This document shows positions 49,353 through 59,411 of a stretch of 60,757 nt of DNA, one piece after another (within the stretch, counting starts at the first letter, position 1; each line of letters begins with the position of its first letter). The stretch is from an uncultured Bacilli bacterium. Its GTDB lineage: Bacteria > Bacillota_I > Bacilli_A > RF39 > UBA660. The position numbers and the translations under genes were made by a program. The notes under the pieces were generated by a model that was not told the DNA's origin, did not search any database, and was given only the letters and a program-made list of their open reading frames with translations. Where the stretch lies: contig CALVVF010000008.1 in the NCBI GenBank assembly GCA_944363785.1, positions 1-60,757 of the forward strand, read 5' to 3'.

Positions 49353-49388
49353 TAGTAATTACTCCTTTTCTATTCTACTCTATAAATT

Positions 49389-49417
49389 ATTATACTCATT
49401 TACCCTACTTTAAACAA
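49389..49417 (-). promoter_or_regulatory. Promoter of variable gene copy C
   Basis: Minus-strand TTGTTT and TATAAT with a 17-base spacer, identical in both hexamers to the promoter of copy B. Confidence 0.65.
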
Positions 49418-49471
49418 GGAATAATCTTCTAATTTAACAATATAAAGTTAACTGATAGTTAATTCGTATAT

Positions 49472-49505
49472 AAAAAAAGAAATACCGAATACTCATCGAT
49501 ATTTC
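49472..49505 (-). terminator. Terminator overlapping the end of the degenerate SipW gene
   Basis: The minus-strand stem GAAATATCG/CGGTATTTC (one G-U pair) followed by TTTTTTTA. It starts in the stop codon region. Confidence 0.75.
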
Positions 49506-50038
49506 TACTCACTTTCTTTATCTTCTTTGACCATGATGATTAAACTATATATTTGATAGATAAATAGAACCATAATTGGAAGAATTACACAAAGTAAGAA
49601 ACCAATCCTAGATTGTAAAAAACCTAAAACTGCACCTACGGTATGGTAAGACATTCCATCATATGTACCAATTACTCTTTTTTCAGATATACTCTGTTCT
49701 ACTCCTTGAAAATAATATAATCCTTGTTTCTTATCCCCTGTCTTATCAGAAACTGTACCTGTTTTAATCACATACTCTTCATCGACAGAATCATAATAAT
49801 AAAGAACATCACCTACAGAAACATCATCATAATCGGCATCTTCTATAATAACTAAATCACCTTTTTGGAAATTAGAAAGATCTTCTTCATTGTCTTCATT
49901 AACTATAATCAAAGAGTAATCTCCAAACTGAGTATACCCATAATTATTCCTACACAATAGACAAGTCGTAATCGCAATCACATATAAGATTAATATCACT
50001 TCAAAAATAGAGAACAACACTTTTAATATTCTTTTCAC
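49505..50038 (-). CDS. Degenerate SipW-like signal peptidase paralog
   Basis: A 177-residue protein with the SipW layout: N-terminal membrane helix (about 5-27), peptidase-like core, and C-terminal helix (about 143-165). At the catalytic serine position the S-M-x-P motif is replaced by YSLIIV, and the T-H-R histidine site reads V-I-K-T, placing a lysine where SipW has histidine. It may be inactive or use a Ser-Lys dyad. The GTG at 50038 follows AGGTGGTA. It lies 54 bases after the giant repeat protein and could be dedicated to it. Confidence 0.7.
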   Translation of the reverse strand: MKRILKVLFSIFEVILILYVIAITTCLLCRNNYGYTQFGDYSLIIVNEDNEEDLSNFQKGDLVIIEDADYDDVSVGDVLYYYDSVDEEYVIKTGTVSDKTGDKKQGLYYFQGVEQSISEKRVIGTYDGMSYHTVGAVLGFLQSRIGFLLCVILPIMVLFIYQIYSLIIMVKEDKESE

Positions 50039-50092
50039 ACTACCACCTATTTTTATAGTAACACAAATAATCGAACATTTCAACTATTTAAA

Positions 50093-53000
50093 CTACTTCT
50101 TCACAATAATATATTCATTATCTTCATCGACTAAATGATTATTATCATATAACTTAAAGGAAATACGATAAGTACCACTTACTACTTGATCTTTAAAGTT
50201 TAAAGAATAATCAAAATCACCAGTTGGTAGATCCATAATGATATATTCAAACTCTGTTTGGCTAGTATAATCGAGTGCTTCTGGGAAAGTAAAAGTATTA
50301 CTAAACAGTGTTTTAGCATCTACTTCACTATAGGAAGTAGAAGTTGGACTATCGGTATCACGTTTATAAACAGAAATTCTAATATTTGGTTGTTCCAACT
50401 CAGAAGCATATTGAACATGATATAAAGCTTGATTAGTTCCTATTTGATTTAATCCCGTTGTACCATCTACGATTTTCATTTCATCTTGATCACTATCGAC
50501 AATAATTGAGTGATCATCTCCTACTACTTTAACGGTTAATTCCATAACATCAGCAGCTAATTCACTATCATTATGTAAACCATCTGTAGAAGCAAACAAA
50601 GTAACTTGCATTTTATAATCTCCTGGTGGTAGTTGATTACCAACATAAACTTTCATCGATAACATTAAATTCGATATCTTATCTGCTAGCTTAATTCTAA
50701 AGACACCATCACTATCTGCCGAATAGACCTCATCTTCCAGTTTAATCGTTGTACCGAGTAAAAGAGAAGACGAAACCATCTCATTCGTAGAATCAAATAA
50801 GCGAATATTTATACCCATACTACTAGATTCATAATTCGTATCGATAATCGATTCACGATTAGCCGTTTGGTCATAAGAAACAACCGTATTTAAATCTAGT
50901 TCTGACTCATGATTATGATATAAATTATTATCTTCTAAAGAGACATCTCCAGTTAAAGCTAAGTTACTTACTTCAAATAAACTATATTTCATTAAATTCT
51001 GACGAATACCTAAAACATTAATCATCGTACGATCTTCTTGATTACGAAGTTCTAGAAGAATACTATTATCTAAATAATCACCAGTTAAAGAAGTATTTTT
51101 TAAATCAAAGATAAAGACAAACTCTTCCATAACTAATTTATATTCGTCATGATAATATTCTTGATTCATCAAACTATCTTGATAAGTATTATCTGGACTT
51201 AAACTAGCCATCTTAACAAAGCGACTAAGTGGATAAACAGCTTCATTATCGTTTGCGATTTCTTCTAATGCTTGTATGTAATCTTCTTGCGTTACGGTAT
51301 AGTAATAATATTCAGGATTACCATCTGCGACACCATAATCAATCATCGTAATTTGAGTACCTTCTGGGAAAGCAAAACTAGAAGTTAAAGTATGATAATA
51401 ATCGTTATTTTTACCATAAAAATCATAGAGACTATTGGCTGGTGCATAAAGAGAATAATAAGTTGTAAATTGACTCTTATTCGTAATATTAACTACCGTA
51501 GCCGAAGGCATTTCATACTTCTTATCATAAGTAATACTAGCATCATAGTAATTACCATCATTATAGCTACTAGCACTAAGATCGATCGAAATCGTAATCA
51601 ATTGTACTTCAGATTCAATTTCATTGATTGGGGTTAATGCTTGCATAGTAATTACTACAGTACCTAGATCTTGATCTAAAGAAATATTCTTAGCATGATA
51701 CAAATAAAACATCAACGAAGGAGCTTGAGATACATGATCGGTTTTATATTCCTTAGTACCTGTATAAGTACCGTTTTCAATACTTAAGAATTTAGTTGTT
51801 CCATAACCCGTCCATTCCTGAGTTTCTGATTTCATCGATAGACCTAAAATACTATTGGCTTCTTCAGGAGTAGCCGCTACTTTAGGAACATCGTTAGAAT
51901 CGACTAATTGAACACCATCCGTTAAACCTTCACTATTAAATCCAATAACTTCAAAAGTCGTATTTCCTTCTGCGAAATCCAACATACCTAATTCATAAGT
52001 ACCTAAAGAAGAATACTTAGAAGCCGTTAGTGTTAACGAATAGTTAATCGCTTGAATACCTATTGTCCACCGGTAAAAGTTCGTATCAGGCGGAATTGGT
52101 TCGATAAAAGCCATAGTGACTTCCGTATAATCTTCATCAATATAATTACTATAAAAACCATCTACAGTAATATCGTGATCTAAATGATGTAAGCCTAATA
52201 CATAAGAACCACCGACAATAACATCACCAGCATCCGCACTATCTCCATAAGAAATTTCAGAATCATAAAGGCCATAACGAATAGAACCATTGGAATAAGA
52301 AGTATACATACCTAAGAATGTCATACCACTAACTCTACCATAAGAGGTTGCAGCTTCATTGGTCGTAATATTTAAATTCTTATTCGGTGTTAGATAAATA
52401 CGATTATCGACATTTTTGGTTACTGTCTTATTCTCATCATCTATTGTAACCACAGCTTTTTCTTCCTTACCATTCACATCGACTAAACTCTGTAACTCTT
52501 CCAAAAGATTAGCATTCTGTTGAAGTAAAAGAGTAGTACCATTTTTTATTTTCAATAATTTAATTCGGTTAAAAGAATATTTAATATCAGAATATTCATT
52601 GGTTCTATCTGTAGTACCACTAAACTCCATAAATGAGTGATCAATAGTAACGGTATCCGCTCTTTGAATAGAGATATTTCGACTTGGGTTTTCTTTAGTG
52701 CCCAAATGAGCAATATAAATATCAGAAGTACCTTTAGAAGAAGAAGCATTTCCTGAACCAAACACACTACCAGATAGTGAGAACTCTCTTCCTTCTTCTA
52801 GATAATTCTTACCATTAATATCAATATGAATTTCTTTGGTTACACTGATAAAATCATAATCATAAATATCAGAACCAGAAGCATTGGCTTCTCCTCCACC
52901 AAAGACAGTTCCTGTAATAGCAACATCCCCATTTTTTAAAGTATCATCGTTAACTGCTTCACTTCCGATATGAACATTAGCAATTCCGTTAACTACAGAA

Positions 53001-56000
53001 GTATTACAACCACCATAGACATTGCCACCAATTCTAGCTCCCGTTACATTGACAACAGTTTCGGAGTTATCAACTCCTTCAGTACCGATCGCACCAGCAT
53101 TACCGCCACCGAACAAATGAAGACCAATCGTCGTATTTCCCGATATATTAGTAGTAGCATTACCGATAACATTAGCTTGATTTCCCCCACCATAAACATT
53201 TTTTCTAACTGTACTATCTAAAACATTTACATGGGTATCTCCCTGAACATTACCTAAGTTTCCACCACCATACACACTATTTAAAATCGTAGCATTTTGA
53301 ACAGTTAATGTAGTATCACCACTAATATCTGCTTGGTTACCTCCACCAAAGAGATTATGGATCATACCCCCATTTACTTGAATATCCGTAGTGGTAGTAA
53401 CTGCTTCATTACCTCCACCATATATCGTTCCAATTTTACCAGAAGAGATGATAATCGAAGAGGCATTTGTCGTTCCTCCTAAGTTATTTCCTCCATAAAT
53501 ACGATCAATATTCATATTGTCATAAGTATGTGTCGTACTATCACTAGTAGTTCCCGTTAACTTATTTTCAATTTCTATCGCCGAACTATCTTTATTCGTA
53601 TAGACCGAGAAAGAAAAACTATACTTACCACCTGGCTCTATAGAAGTAGCTATTGAAGATTGATCAAAGAGATAAGTACCATCTTCTGAAGCAGTGATAA
53701 TATTCGATTCTTGTTGATATAAAACGGAATCAGGTAAATGAATACTACCTTGATAAGAAGTAAGCGCTAAATCAGTATGATTATAAATAGTAGCTGTGAT
53801 ATTGACAATCTTTTTATACCCAATAAGCTCAGCTTCCTCTTCTTTAAGATTTTTTTCCGTATATGTCGTATCTAATGATACCGAATCTTCTCTTGTATCA
53901 TTGACCAAAATATTACTCTGATCAACTGTTCCATTTTGGTTAGAACCACCATAGACAGCTTGAATAGATCCCCCTAACAATTCCAAATTCGTAGTATCTA
54001 CACCTGCTTGATTACCACCACCATAAAGATTCGTAATCACCCCATCATTTATTTGAATATGTGTAGTTGTAGTTTGGGTCTTATTACCACCACCATAGAT
54101 ATTTTCTACTTTACCTTGATGAACGAGGATATGACTAGTTTCATTAGAACCAGCTTCATTATTTCCTCCATAGATACTACCATAATCACCATCATGAACA
54201 GTTACGTTAGTAGTAACAGCATCTCCACCAGCATTATTTCCACCAAAGACAAAGGAAGCTTTACCACTATTTAACTCTACATTACTAGTATTGACTAATC
54301 CAGCTCGATTAGAACCTCCATAAAGATAAGTAGAAGTAGCCCCATTTAAGAAAATATGTGTAGTAGAAACACCAGTATTATTTCCACCACCATAAGCTTC
54401 TTCGATAATACCACCATTTAAATAGACATAAACATCGCCATTTGGGGTACCTGCTTCATCATTACCACCAAATACTTTACCAATATTACCATCTAAAATA
54501 GTAATGGTTACATCACCTTCGACATAAGGAGTATAATTACTACTTCCCATACCGCCACCAAAAACCGATCCGTGAATAACACCTTTATTCACCGTAACCT
54601 TAGTTTGGTATTCAGAAACCGTTGTCGTATTACTACTTCCATTTACAGTACCATACGCACTACCACCATAAACAGAACCAGATATAGTAGGAGTTATTGG
54701 TAAGGTATTATCGCCAATCACAACATTTACATTACCCGTTACATACGTACCATCTGAAGAAGAAGAGTATCCACCTTTTCCTCCACCAAAAACATCATTT
54801 TGTACTGTACCACCGTGAATATTGACATTAACATTACCATAAATCGTACCATTTTCATTACTTCCACCATAAACGGTTCCTTCTACATCTCCACCACTCA
54901 TCACAATATCGATAGTAGAACTCTTAGAAGTAGAACCTGAACCATTTCGGTTTCCTCCACCAAAGACAGAACCGACAATCGTTCCATCTAAAATTTGAAT
55001 ATTGGTATTTGTAGTATTTTGACTACTACTAATTCCGGTAGCTCCATAGTTACCACCACCATAGACATTTCGCCTAATATGGGCATTACCGTCAATAATA
55101 ATATTCGAATTATCGGCAGAACCAACGGAAGTATATTCTCGTCTACCGTTTCCAATTCCAAAAACACTTCCTGCTTCGGCATTAAATAACGTCTGATTAT
55201 TATCTACATAATCCGAAGAACCTACAACAGCATTTCCACCTACATAAATCAACGTACTACCATTCAAAGTACCTTCACTAGAAGAACCACTATAACCATT
55301 ACTTCCACCAAATATACTATAATTAATGGTTCCACCAGTCACTTGAATAATTCGATTTCCATAAGTTGCACTACGTCCAGCTCCCCCGACAATTAAATCG
55401 ACCGAACCTCCTTTGATATTCATAATAATATCATTTAAATTAGCACGGTTAGAAGCAGATAATGGTCCACCGATTAAATTATACGTATAACCGCCTTCAT
55501 AAGTAACTTTTCGAATCGCATAATGCGTTCCCCCTTGTTGACCACCAACATAAATTCCCGTTGTATAATCATACTTACCTGAACCAAAAGTTCCACTTTT
55601 TACAGTCAAATCAACCATAATCGCCGTAGAAGATGAAGCATACAAATTACCTCCAAAACTACCAGCTGCGCAATAATAGACATCTAAATTACTATTATTA
55701 TTCGTCACTCTATCATAATCAGAACCATATACACCCTTCATTTCTGTATATACCGTAGGTCCATCATCCCCATTGACTAACGCAAGAGAATTATAATAAC
55801 CAGATTCAATAATTAAGCGATATTTAGTTACCTGACTACTACTACCAGATGACGAAGTTCCCGCCCCAATTATGGCATGAAAATTTTGATTATTTCCATT
55901 TTTTCTTAATCCGCGACCAATTTTTACATTATGATAATTTCCAAACAACGTATCCTCAGCCCGATTAAACCAACCACTAGTATTAGAGGATGGAACATTA

Positions 56001-58315
56001 TTATTTTGTCTTGTTGAAGACTGAATAGTTACAAATTCTATTCGAACATCACTATAACAAAAAACATTATCTCCATTGATATTCCAAGTAGCTTGATTAC
56101 GATAATCTACTCCACTATCTAAACTAGTCAAAGTAAAAGGTTTTGTCGCATTACTTTCCCAAACACTAGAAATAGAAGTATTAAACAATAAAATATTAGT
56201 ATCTCGTGTAACTAAATAATAATAATCGACACCATCTACCATATAAGTGGGATTACCAGCTTCATCTACATAAGGCAGCTTATCATAAACACTACAACCA
56301 TTTCGATTATTACAAGAACCACTTTGAAGCATACCATTTTCATCATAGTATCCATTTAATGATCCCTGATAAGAAACGACAACCAACTGATAAAAACCAG
56401 CTGTATTTTTTCCTTTAAAGCGTTCATCTTCTTCAATATGCGTAGGAAAATCTAAATCATCTTCACTGATTTCGATCATACTACCTCTTAATTCATAATA
56501 AGTTAAAGAAGCATCATAATATTCATTTTCAATTTTTCGATAATAAGTACAACCAGAAAAAAAGTTAGTACAACGACGATTGTTAATCTCATTACCATTT
56601 TGATCATAACCAGTATAATAATCTCCAAATGATACGGACTCACGAACAAAATAACCGGTCATGTCCAAAGGATCTCGAACAATTCTAGTAGGAGATGCCC
56701 TCATCATTTTCGCATCATCAAAATGAGTAAAAGCAGAATTCCAACCACTTTCTATCTTCTGAACATTAGCTGCTGTCCATGTTGCGGCAATATCTAAAAC
56801 GATATCCTGAGGCTGCTGTCCATCATAGGTAACAGGAACCGAAATTTTATAAACAAAGTAATCATGATCCAACACAACTTCATAATTCGGATTTTTAGAT
56901 ACCCAACCATTAAACGCATACCCATCCGGACGATCCGCATATGGATTATCAATCAATTCAATTTCTACATAATCATCATCTTTATTTTCCGTATGATTAT
57001 TAGAAACAGGATATACTTTATAATAAACTAAATTACTCTGTTGTTCCGTTAAAGAAATCATTCCCGTTAGTGCTTGTCCTGATTGTAAATACTCTGTACC
57101 ATCATAATTAATCTGTACTTTAACTAAATTTCCTTCATGATAAAAATTTTGATTAACTCCACTTGGTAAAGTTCCATCCTGACTCTCTGTATAATTATTT
57201 CCTAAATAAGAATTCCAATCGGCTTCTAAATCATTAACGTAAACAGTATCTCCATAAACTCCTGATTCATGAAGCGTAATCTGATCAGTTGAAGGAGCAA
57301 AACTTTGTTCTTGAACTTCTTTTTTCTTTGACTTTAGATAAAATGTATTGTTTTCAAATACCCAATTATATTCTTCATTAGATAAGTTTTCATTATAACT
57401 AGCTAACAAAGTATCACTAGAATAAACTGTATCATCTAAATAAGAAAGAAACTGAACAGTCTCACTATCTTTCTTCGCATAATAAATTCCTGTTTGACTA
57501 AGAGTAGACACATCTACACTATGAGATAAAATAGGTTTACCTGTTTGATCTACATATGTCGAATCGACAATAATATTCGTTAAAATACTACTTCCTTGAT
57601 GTGAAGAAAATAAAGCTGGAACCATTTTAGTACCCAAGTTAAAATAACTGTTTTGAATCGTACAATTTTCTCCTAAAATACCAGTCAATCCACCTATTTG
57701 AACATTAGAAGTATCTGGTAATTCGGATATTTCTGTACCTGTAATAGTAATATTATCTAATGTACTTTCTTCGATATTCCCAGCTAATAAGCCACCCTGT
57801 ATTTCTTTATCAGTATCTGTAACTGAGATTTTTCCAGCTTGAAAATTAATATTTTGAATAGTTGCTTGGCTAAGATGAGTAAATAATCCGTAATAGCTAA
57901 TATTTCCCTCTTCCTTGCTAGTTACATGAAAAGATTTAATACTATGTCCTTGTCCATCCAATGATCCCATAAATTGAGAAATAGCCGGTACCTGATTATC
58001 TCCTAAATGAATATCGGCAGTTAATACATAGTTCTTATCCTGATAAAGATTAGCTTCTTCAGAATTCAACACTTGAATAAAATAAGCAAAATCACTTCCA
58101 GTTGCGATTTTATATGGATTTTCAACCGTTCCATTTCCACCCGAAAAAGAAGTAGAAACACTATTCCCATCCCAAATTAGTTCAACATTCGTAGGATTAC
58201 CTAAGGTAGTTGGACCACTAGAAATGTTATACCAAATATAAATCGTAAAAATAAGGAGGAAAAGAAAGGCTATATTTAGAAAAATATACTTCTTTAACTT
58301 TTTCTTCTTGACCAT
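50093..58315 (-). CDS. Giant YGGGN-repeat surface protein (2740 aa)
   Basis: A 2740-residue secreted protein. A basic start and one membrane segment (about 11-27) are followed by GGNGTVENPYKIATGSDFAY and GLUG-like motifs (about 55-230), then InlB-like beta-grasp modules (about 375-560), then a long middle (about 840-1640) of about 25-35-residue repeats. Each repeat has V-Y-G-G-G/S-N and G-x-V-x-G-N/D-T-x-V-x-I-x-G-G-T, typical of a right-handed beta helix. The last 900 residues are non-repetitive beta domains. No LPxTG or other wall anchor is seen. ATG follows AGGTGAAGAA. It is probably an adhesin or scaffold. Confidence 0.85.
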   Translation of the reverse strand: MVKKKKLKKYIFLNIAFLFLLIFTIYIWYNISSGPTTLGNPTNVELIWDGNSVSTSFSGGNGTVENPYKIATGSDFAYFIQVLNSEEANLYQDKNYVLTADIHLGDNQVPAISQFMGSLDGQGHSIKSFHVTSKEEGNISYYGLFTHLSQATIQNINFQAGKISVTDTDKEIQGGLLAGNIEESTLDNITITGTEISELPDTSNVQIGGLTGILGENCTIQNSYFNLGTKMVPALFSSHQGSSILTNIIVDSTYVDQTGKPILSHSVDVSTLSQTGIYYAKKDSETVQFLSYLDDTVYSSDTLLASYNENLSNEEYNWVFENNTFYLKSKKKEVQEQSFAPSTDQITLHESGVYGDTVYVNDLEADWNSYLGNNYTESQDGTLPSGVNQNFYHEGNLVKVQINYDGTEYLQSGQALTGMISLTEQQSNLVYYKVYPVSNNHTENKDDDYVEIELIDNPYADRPDGYAFNGWVSKNPNYEVVLDHDYFVYKISVPVTYDGQQPQDIVLDIAATWTAANVQKIESGWNSAFTHFDDAKMMRASPTRIVRDPLDMTGYFVRESVSFGDYYTGYDQNGNEINNRRCTNFFSGCTYYRKIENEYYDASLTYYELRGSMIEISEDDLDFPTHIEEDERFKGKNTAGFYQLVVVSYQGSLNGYYDENGMLQSGSCNNRNGCSVYDKLPYVDEAGNPTYMVDGVDYYYLVTRDTNILLFNTSISSVWESNATKPFTLTSLDSGVDYRNQATWNINGDNVFCYSDVRIEFVTIQSSTRQNNNVPSSNTSGWFNRAEDTLFGNYHNVKIGRGLRKNGNNQNFHAIIGAGTSSSGSSSQVTKYRLIIESGYYNSLALVNGDDGPTVYTEMKGVYGSDYDRVTNNNSNLDVYYCAAGSFGGNLYASSSTAIMVDLTVKSGTFGSGKYDYTTGIYVGGQQGGTHYAIRKVTYEGGYTYNLIGGPLSASNRANLNDIIMNIKGGSVDLIVGGAGRSATYGNRIIQVTGGTINYSIFGGSNGYSGSSSEGTLNGSTLIYVGGNAVVGSSDYVDNNQTLFNAEAGSVFGIGNGRREYTSVGSADNSNIIIDGNAHIRRNVYGGGNYGATGISSSQNTTNTNIQILDGTIVGSVFGGGNRNGSGSTSKSSTIDIVMSGGDVEGTVYGGSNENGTIYGNVNVNIHGGTVQNDVFGGGKGGYSSSSDGTYVTGNVNVVIGDNTLPITPTISGSVYGGSAYGTVNGSSNTTTVSEYQTKVTVNKGVIHGSVFGGGMGSSNYTPYVEGDVTITILDGNIGKVFGGNDEAGTPNGDVYVYLNGGIIEEAYGGGNNTGVSTTHIFLNGATSTYLYGGSNRAGLVNTSNVELNSGKASFVFGGNNAGGDAVTTNVTVHDGDYGSIYGGNNEAGSNETSHILVHQGKVENIYGGGNKTQTTTTHIQINDGVITNLYGGGNQAGVDTTNLELLGGSIQAVYGGSNQNGTVDQSNILVNDTREDSVSLDTTYTEKNLKEEEAELIGYKKIVNITATIYNHTDLALTSYQGSIHLPDSVLYQQESNIITASEDGTYLFDQSSIATSIEPGGKYSFSFSVYTNKDSSAIEIENKLTGTTSDSTTHTYDNMNIDRIYGGNNLGGTTNASSIIISSGKIGTIYGGGNEAVTTTTDIQVNGGMIHNLFGGGNQADISGDTTLTVQNATILNSVYGGGNLGNVQGDTHVNVLDSTVRKNVYGGGNQANVIGNATTNISGNTTIGLHLFGGGNAGAIGTEGVDNSETVVNVTGARIGGNVYGGCNTSVVNGIANVHIGSEAVNDDTLKNGDVAITGTVFGGGEANASGSDIYDYDFISVTKEIHIDINGKNYLEEGREFSLSGSVFGSGNASSSKGTSDIYIAHLGTKENPSRNISIQRADTVTIDHSFMEFSGTTDRTNEYSDIKYSFNRIKLLKIKNGTTLLLQQNANLLEELQSLVDVNGKEEKAVVTIDDENKTVTKNVDNRIYLTPNKNLNITTNEAATSYGRVSGMTFLGMYTSYSNGSIRYGLYDSEISYGDSADAGDVIVGGSYVLGLHHLDHDITVDGFYSNYIDEDYTEVTMAFIEPIPPDTNFYRWTIGIQAINYSLTLTASKYSSLGTYELGMLDFAEGNTTFEVIGFNSEGLTDGVQLVDSNDVPKVAATPEEANSILGLSMKSETQEWTGYGTTKFLSIENGTYTGTKEYKTDHVSQAPSLMFYLYHAKNISLDQDLGTVVITMQALTPINEIESEVQLITISIDLSASSYNDGNYYDASITYDKKYEMPSATVVNITNKSQFTTYYSLYAPANSLYDFYGKNNDYYHTLTSSFAFPEGTQITMIDYGVADGNPEYYYYTVTQEDYIQALEEIANDNEAVYPLSRFVKMASLSPDNTYQDSLMNQEYYHDEYKLVMEEFVFIFDLKNTSLTGDYLDNSILLELRNQEDRTMINVLGIRQNLMKYSLFEVSNLALTGDVSLEDNNLYHNHESELDLNTVVSYDQTANRESIIDTNYESSSMGINIRLFDSTNEMVSSSLLLGTTIKLEDEVYSADSDGVFRIKLADKISNLMLSMKVYVGNQLPPGDYKMQVTLFASTDGLHNDSELAADVMELTVKVVGDDHSIIVDSDQDEMKIVDGTTGLNQIGTNQALYHVQYASELEQPNIRISVYKRDTDSPTSTSYSEVDAKTLFSNTFTFPEALDYTSQTEFEYIIMDLPTGDFDYSLNFKDQVVSGTYRISFKLYDNNHLVDEDNEYIIVKK
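52900..55600 (-). repeat. YGGGN/FGGGN beta-helix repeat tract
   Basis: Roughly 25-35-codon units inside the giant gene, each with Val-Tyr/Phe-Gly-Gly-Gly/Ser-Asn followed by a T-x-V/I-x-I/V strand. The units are diverged at the DNA level, so this is a protein repeat rather than an identical tandem DNA repeat. A non-repeat insert (about 53500-53900) interrupts it. Confidence 0.75.
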
Positions 58316-58541
58316 TTCTTCACCTACTTTACTACCATTCTACTTTATAAGATTATATCACGAACCACTAGAAATAGTAAATTGAAAAAATAGAAAGAAA
58401 AAAAGATGAATAACAATAAGCCATTCTTTAACGAAGGATAAGAAATAGAAAAAATTATTAAAAGATTTTTCTAATCTTATTTTCTTATTATATTCATCTA
58501 ACTTTTCTTGGATAGAAAACAAAATATTTTTTAACTATTTA

Positions 58542-59282
58542 TTATTTTTTAATTTTTACTTTACCTTCTTGAGAATCTTTAACAGCAGTCATTTGATCTT
58601 TTAAGGCAATTGCTTCTGATCTAGATACTTCATCTACAGGAATCATTCTGTTAAGTAAACAACGTCCTTCTGGTAATACCGTAGATAAATTAGCTTTAGA
58701 TAAAGCTTCTGTAATATTAGGTGTCATCGCATAACTAGCACTAGTAAAACCATAACACTTTTGATTTCCTTTAGCCGCATTGATATGACCAGACAAGATA
58801 TCCTCTATCGCAACTTCTGAGAAAGCATTGCGAAAGTTCTGACTATCTTCTTCATCTAAATCAAATACTTCGGTTACTTGTTCTACAGCTGAATCAATGA
58901 ACTCTACTAAAGACAACCGGAAATGACCTTCTTTTTCTAGCTTTTCTTTTAAGGCAATTGCTTCTGATCTAGACATTTCATCTACGGGAATCATTGTCGT
59001 AAGTAGAGAACGTCCTTCTGGCAATACCGTAGGTAAATTAACATCACATAAGGCATAGGTAATATTAGATGTCATGACACTATTAGCGCTAGTAAAGGCA
59101 TAACATTCTTGATTTTCATTAGACGCATTAACATCGACAGATAAAATATCCTCTATCGCAATTTTCGAAAAAGCATTACGAAATCTCTGACTGTCTCTTT
59201 CATCTAAAGCAAATACTTCAGACACTTGTTCTACAGCTGAATCAATAAATTCTTCTAACGTTAAACGTTCTTCCTTTTCCAT
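58542..59282 (-). CDS. Protein of two tandem copies of an unrecognised domain
   Basis: A 246-residue cytosolic protein made of two homologous units of about 115 residues (about 7-112 and 118-235). Each unit has the frame EEFIDSAVEQVSEVFALDER (or a close variant), FRNAFSKIAIEDILS, a Cys-Tyr-x-F-T-S-A segment, NLPTVLPEGRSLL, and MIPVDEMSRSEAIALK. I do not recognise the domain. One conserved cysteine per unit follows N-Q-E/K-C-Y. No signal or membrane helix. ATG follows AAAAGGAGTG. It lies between the giant gene and ackA copy 2. The 226-base gap below it (58316-58541) is AT-rich with no convincing gene. Confidence 0.7.
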   Translation of the reverse strand: MEKEERLTLEEFIDSAVEQVSEVFALDERDSQRFRNAFSKIAIEDILSVDVNASNENQECYAFTSANSVMTSNITYALCDVNLPTVLPEGRSLLTTMIPVDEMSRSEAIALKEKLEKEGHFRLSLVEFIDSAVEQVTEVFDLDEEDSQNFRNAFSEVAIEDILSGHINAAKGNQKCYGFTSASYAMTPNITEALSKANLSTVLPEGRCLLNRMIPVDEVSRSEAIALKDQMTAVKDSQEGKVKIKK

Positions 59283-59373
59283 TTTATAAACACTCCTTTT
59301 AATTACTTTAATTTATTTCTCGGCATCTCATTGGAGAGAATGGCTTTATTATACAACAAATTGTTTTCTTATG

Positions 59374-59404
59374 CAAAAAAAAGAAGCCACAATATAGCCT
59401 CTTC
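59374..59404 (-). terminator. Terminator of ackA copy 2
   Basis: The minus-strand stem AAGAGGC/GCTTCTT (one G-U pair, nine-base loop) followed by six or more T. Confidence 0.75.
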
Positions 59405-59411
59405 AATTATT

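Noticed and set aside
51392..55189. Several Ile/Ser/Thr-rich plus-strand ORFs
   Set aside because: Antisense shadows of the Asn/Gly/Val-rich repeats of the giant gene.
52900..55600. Repeated DNA suggestive of a CRISPR or satellite array
   Set aside because: The repeats are in-frame protein repeats with variable length and third-base divergence; no conserved DNA repeat plus unique spacer.
58316..58541. Gene or RNA in the gap above the giant gene
   Set aside because: AT-rich with only short imperfect hairpins and no ribosome site; nothing supportable apart from general promoter potential.
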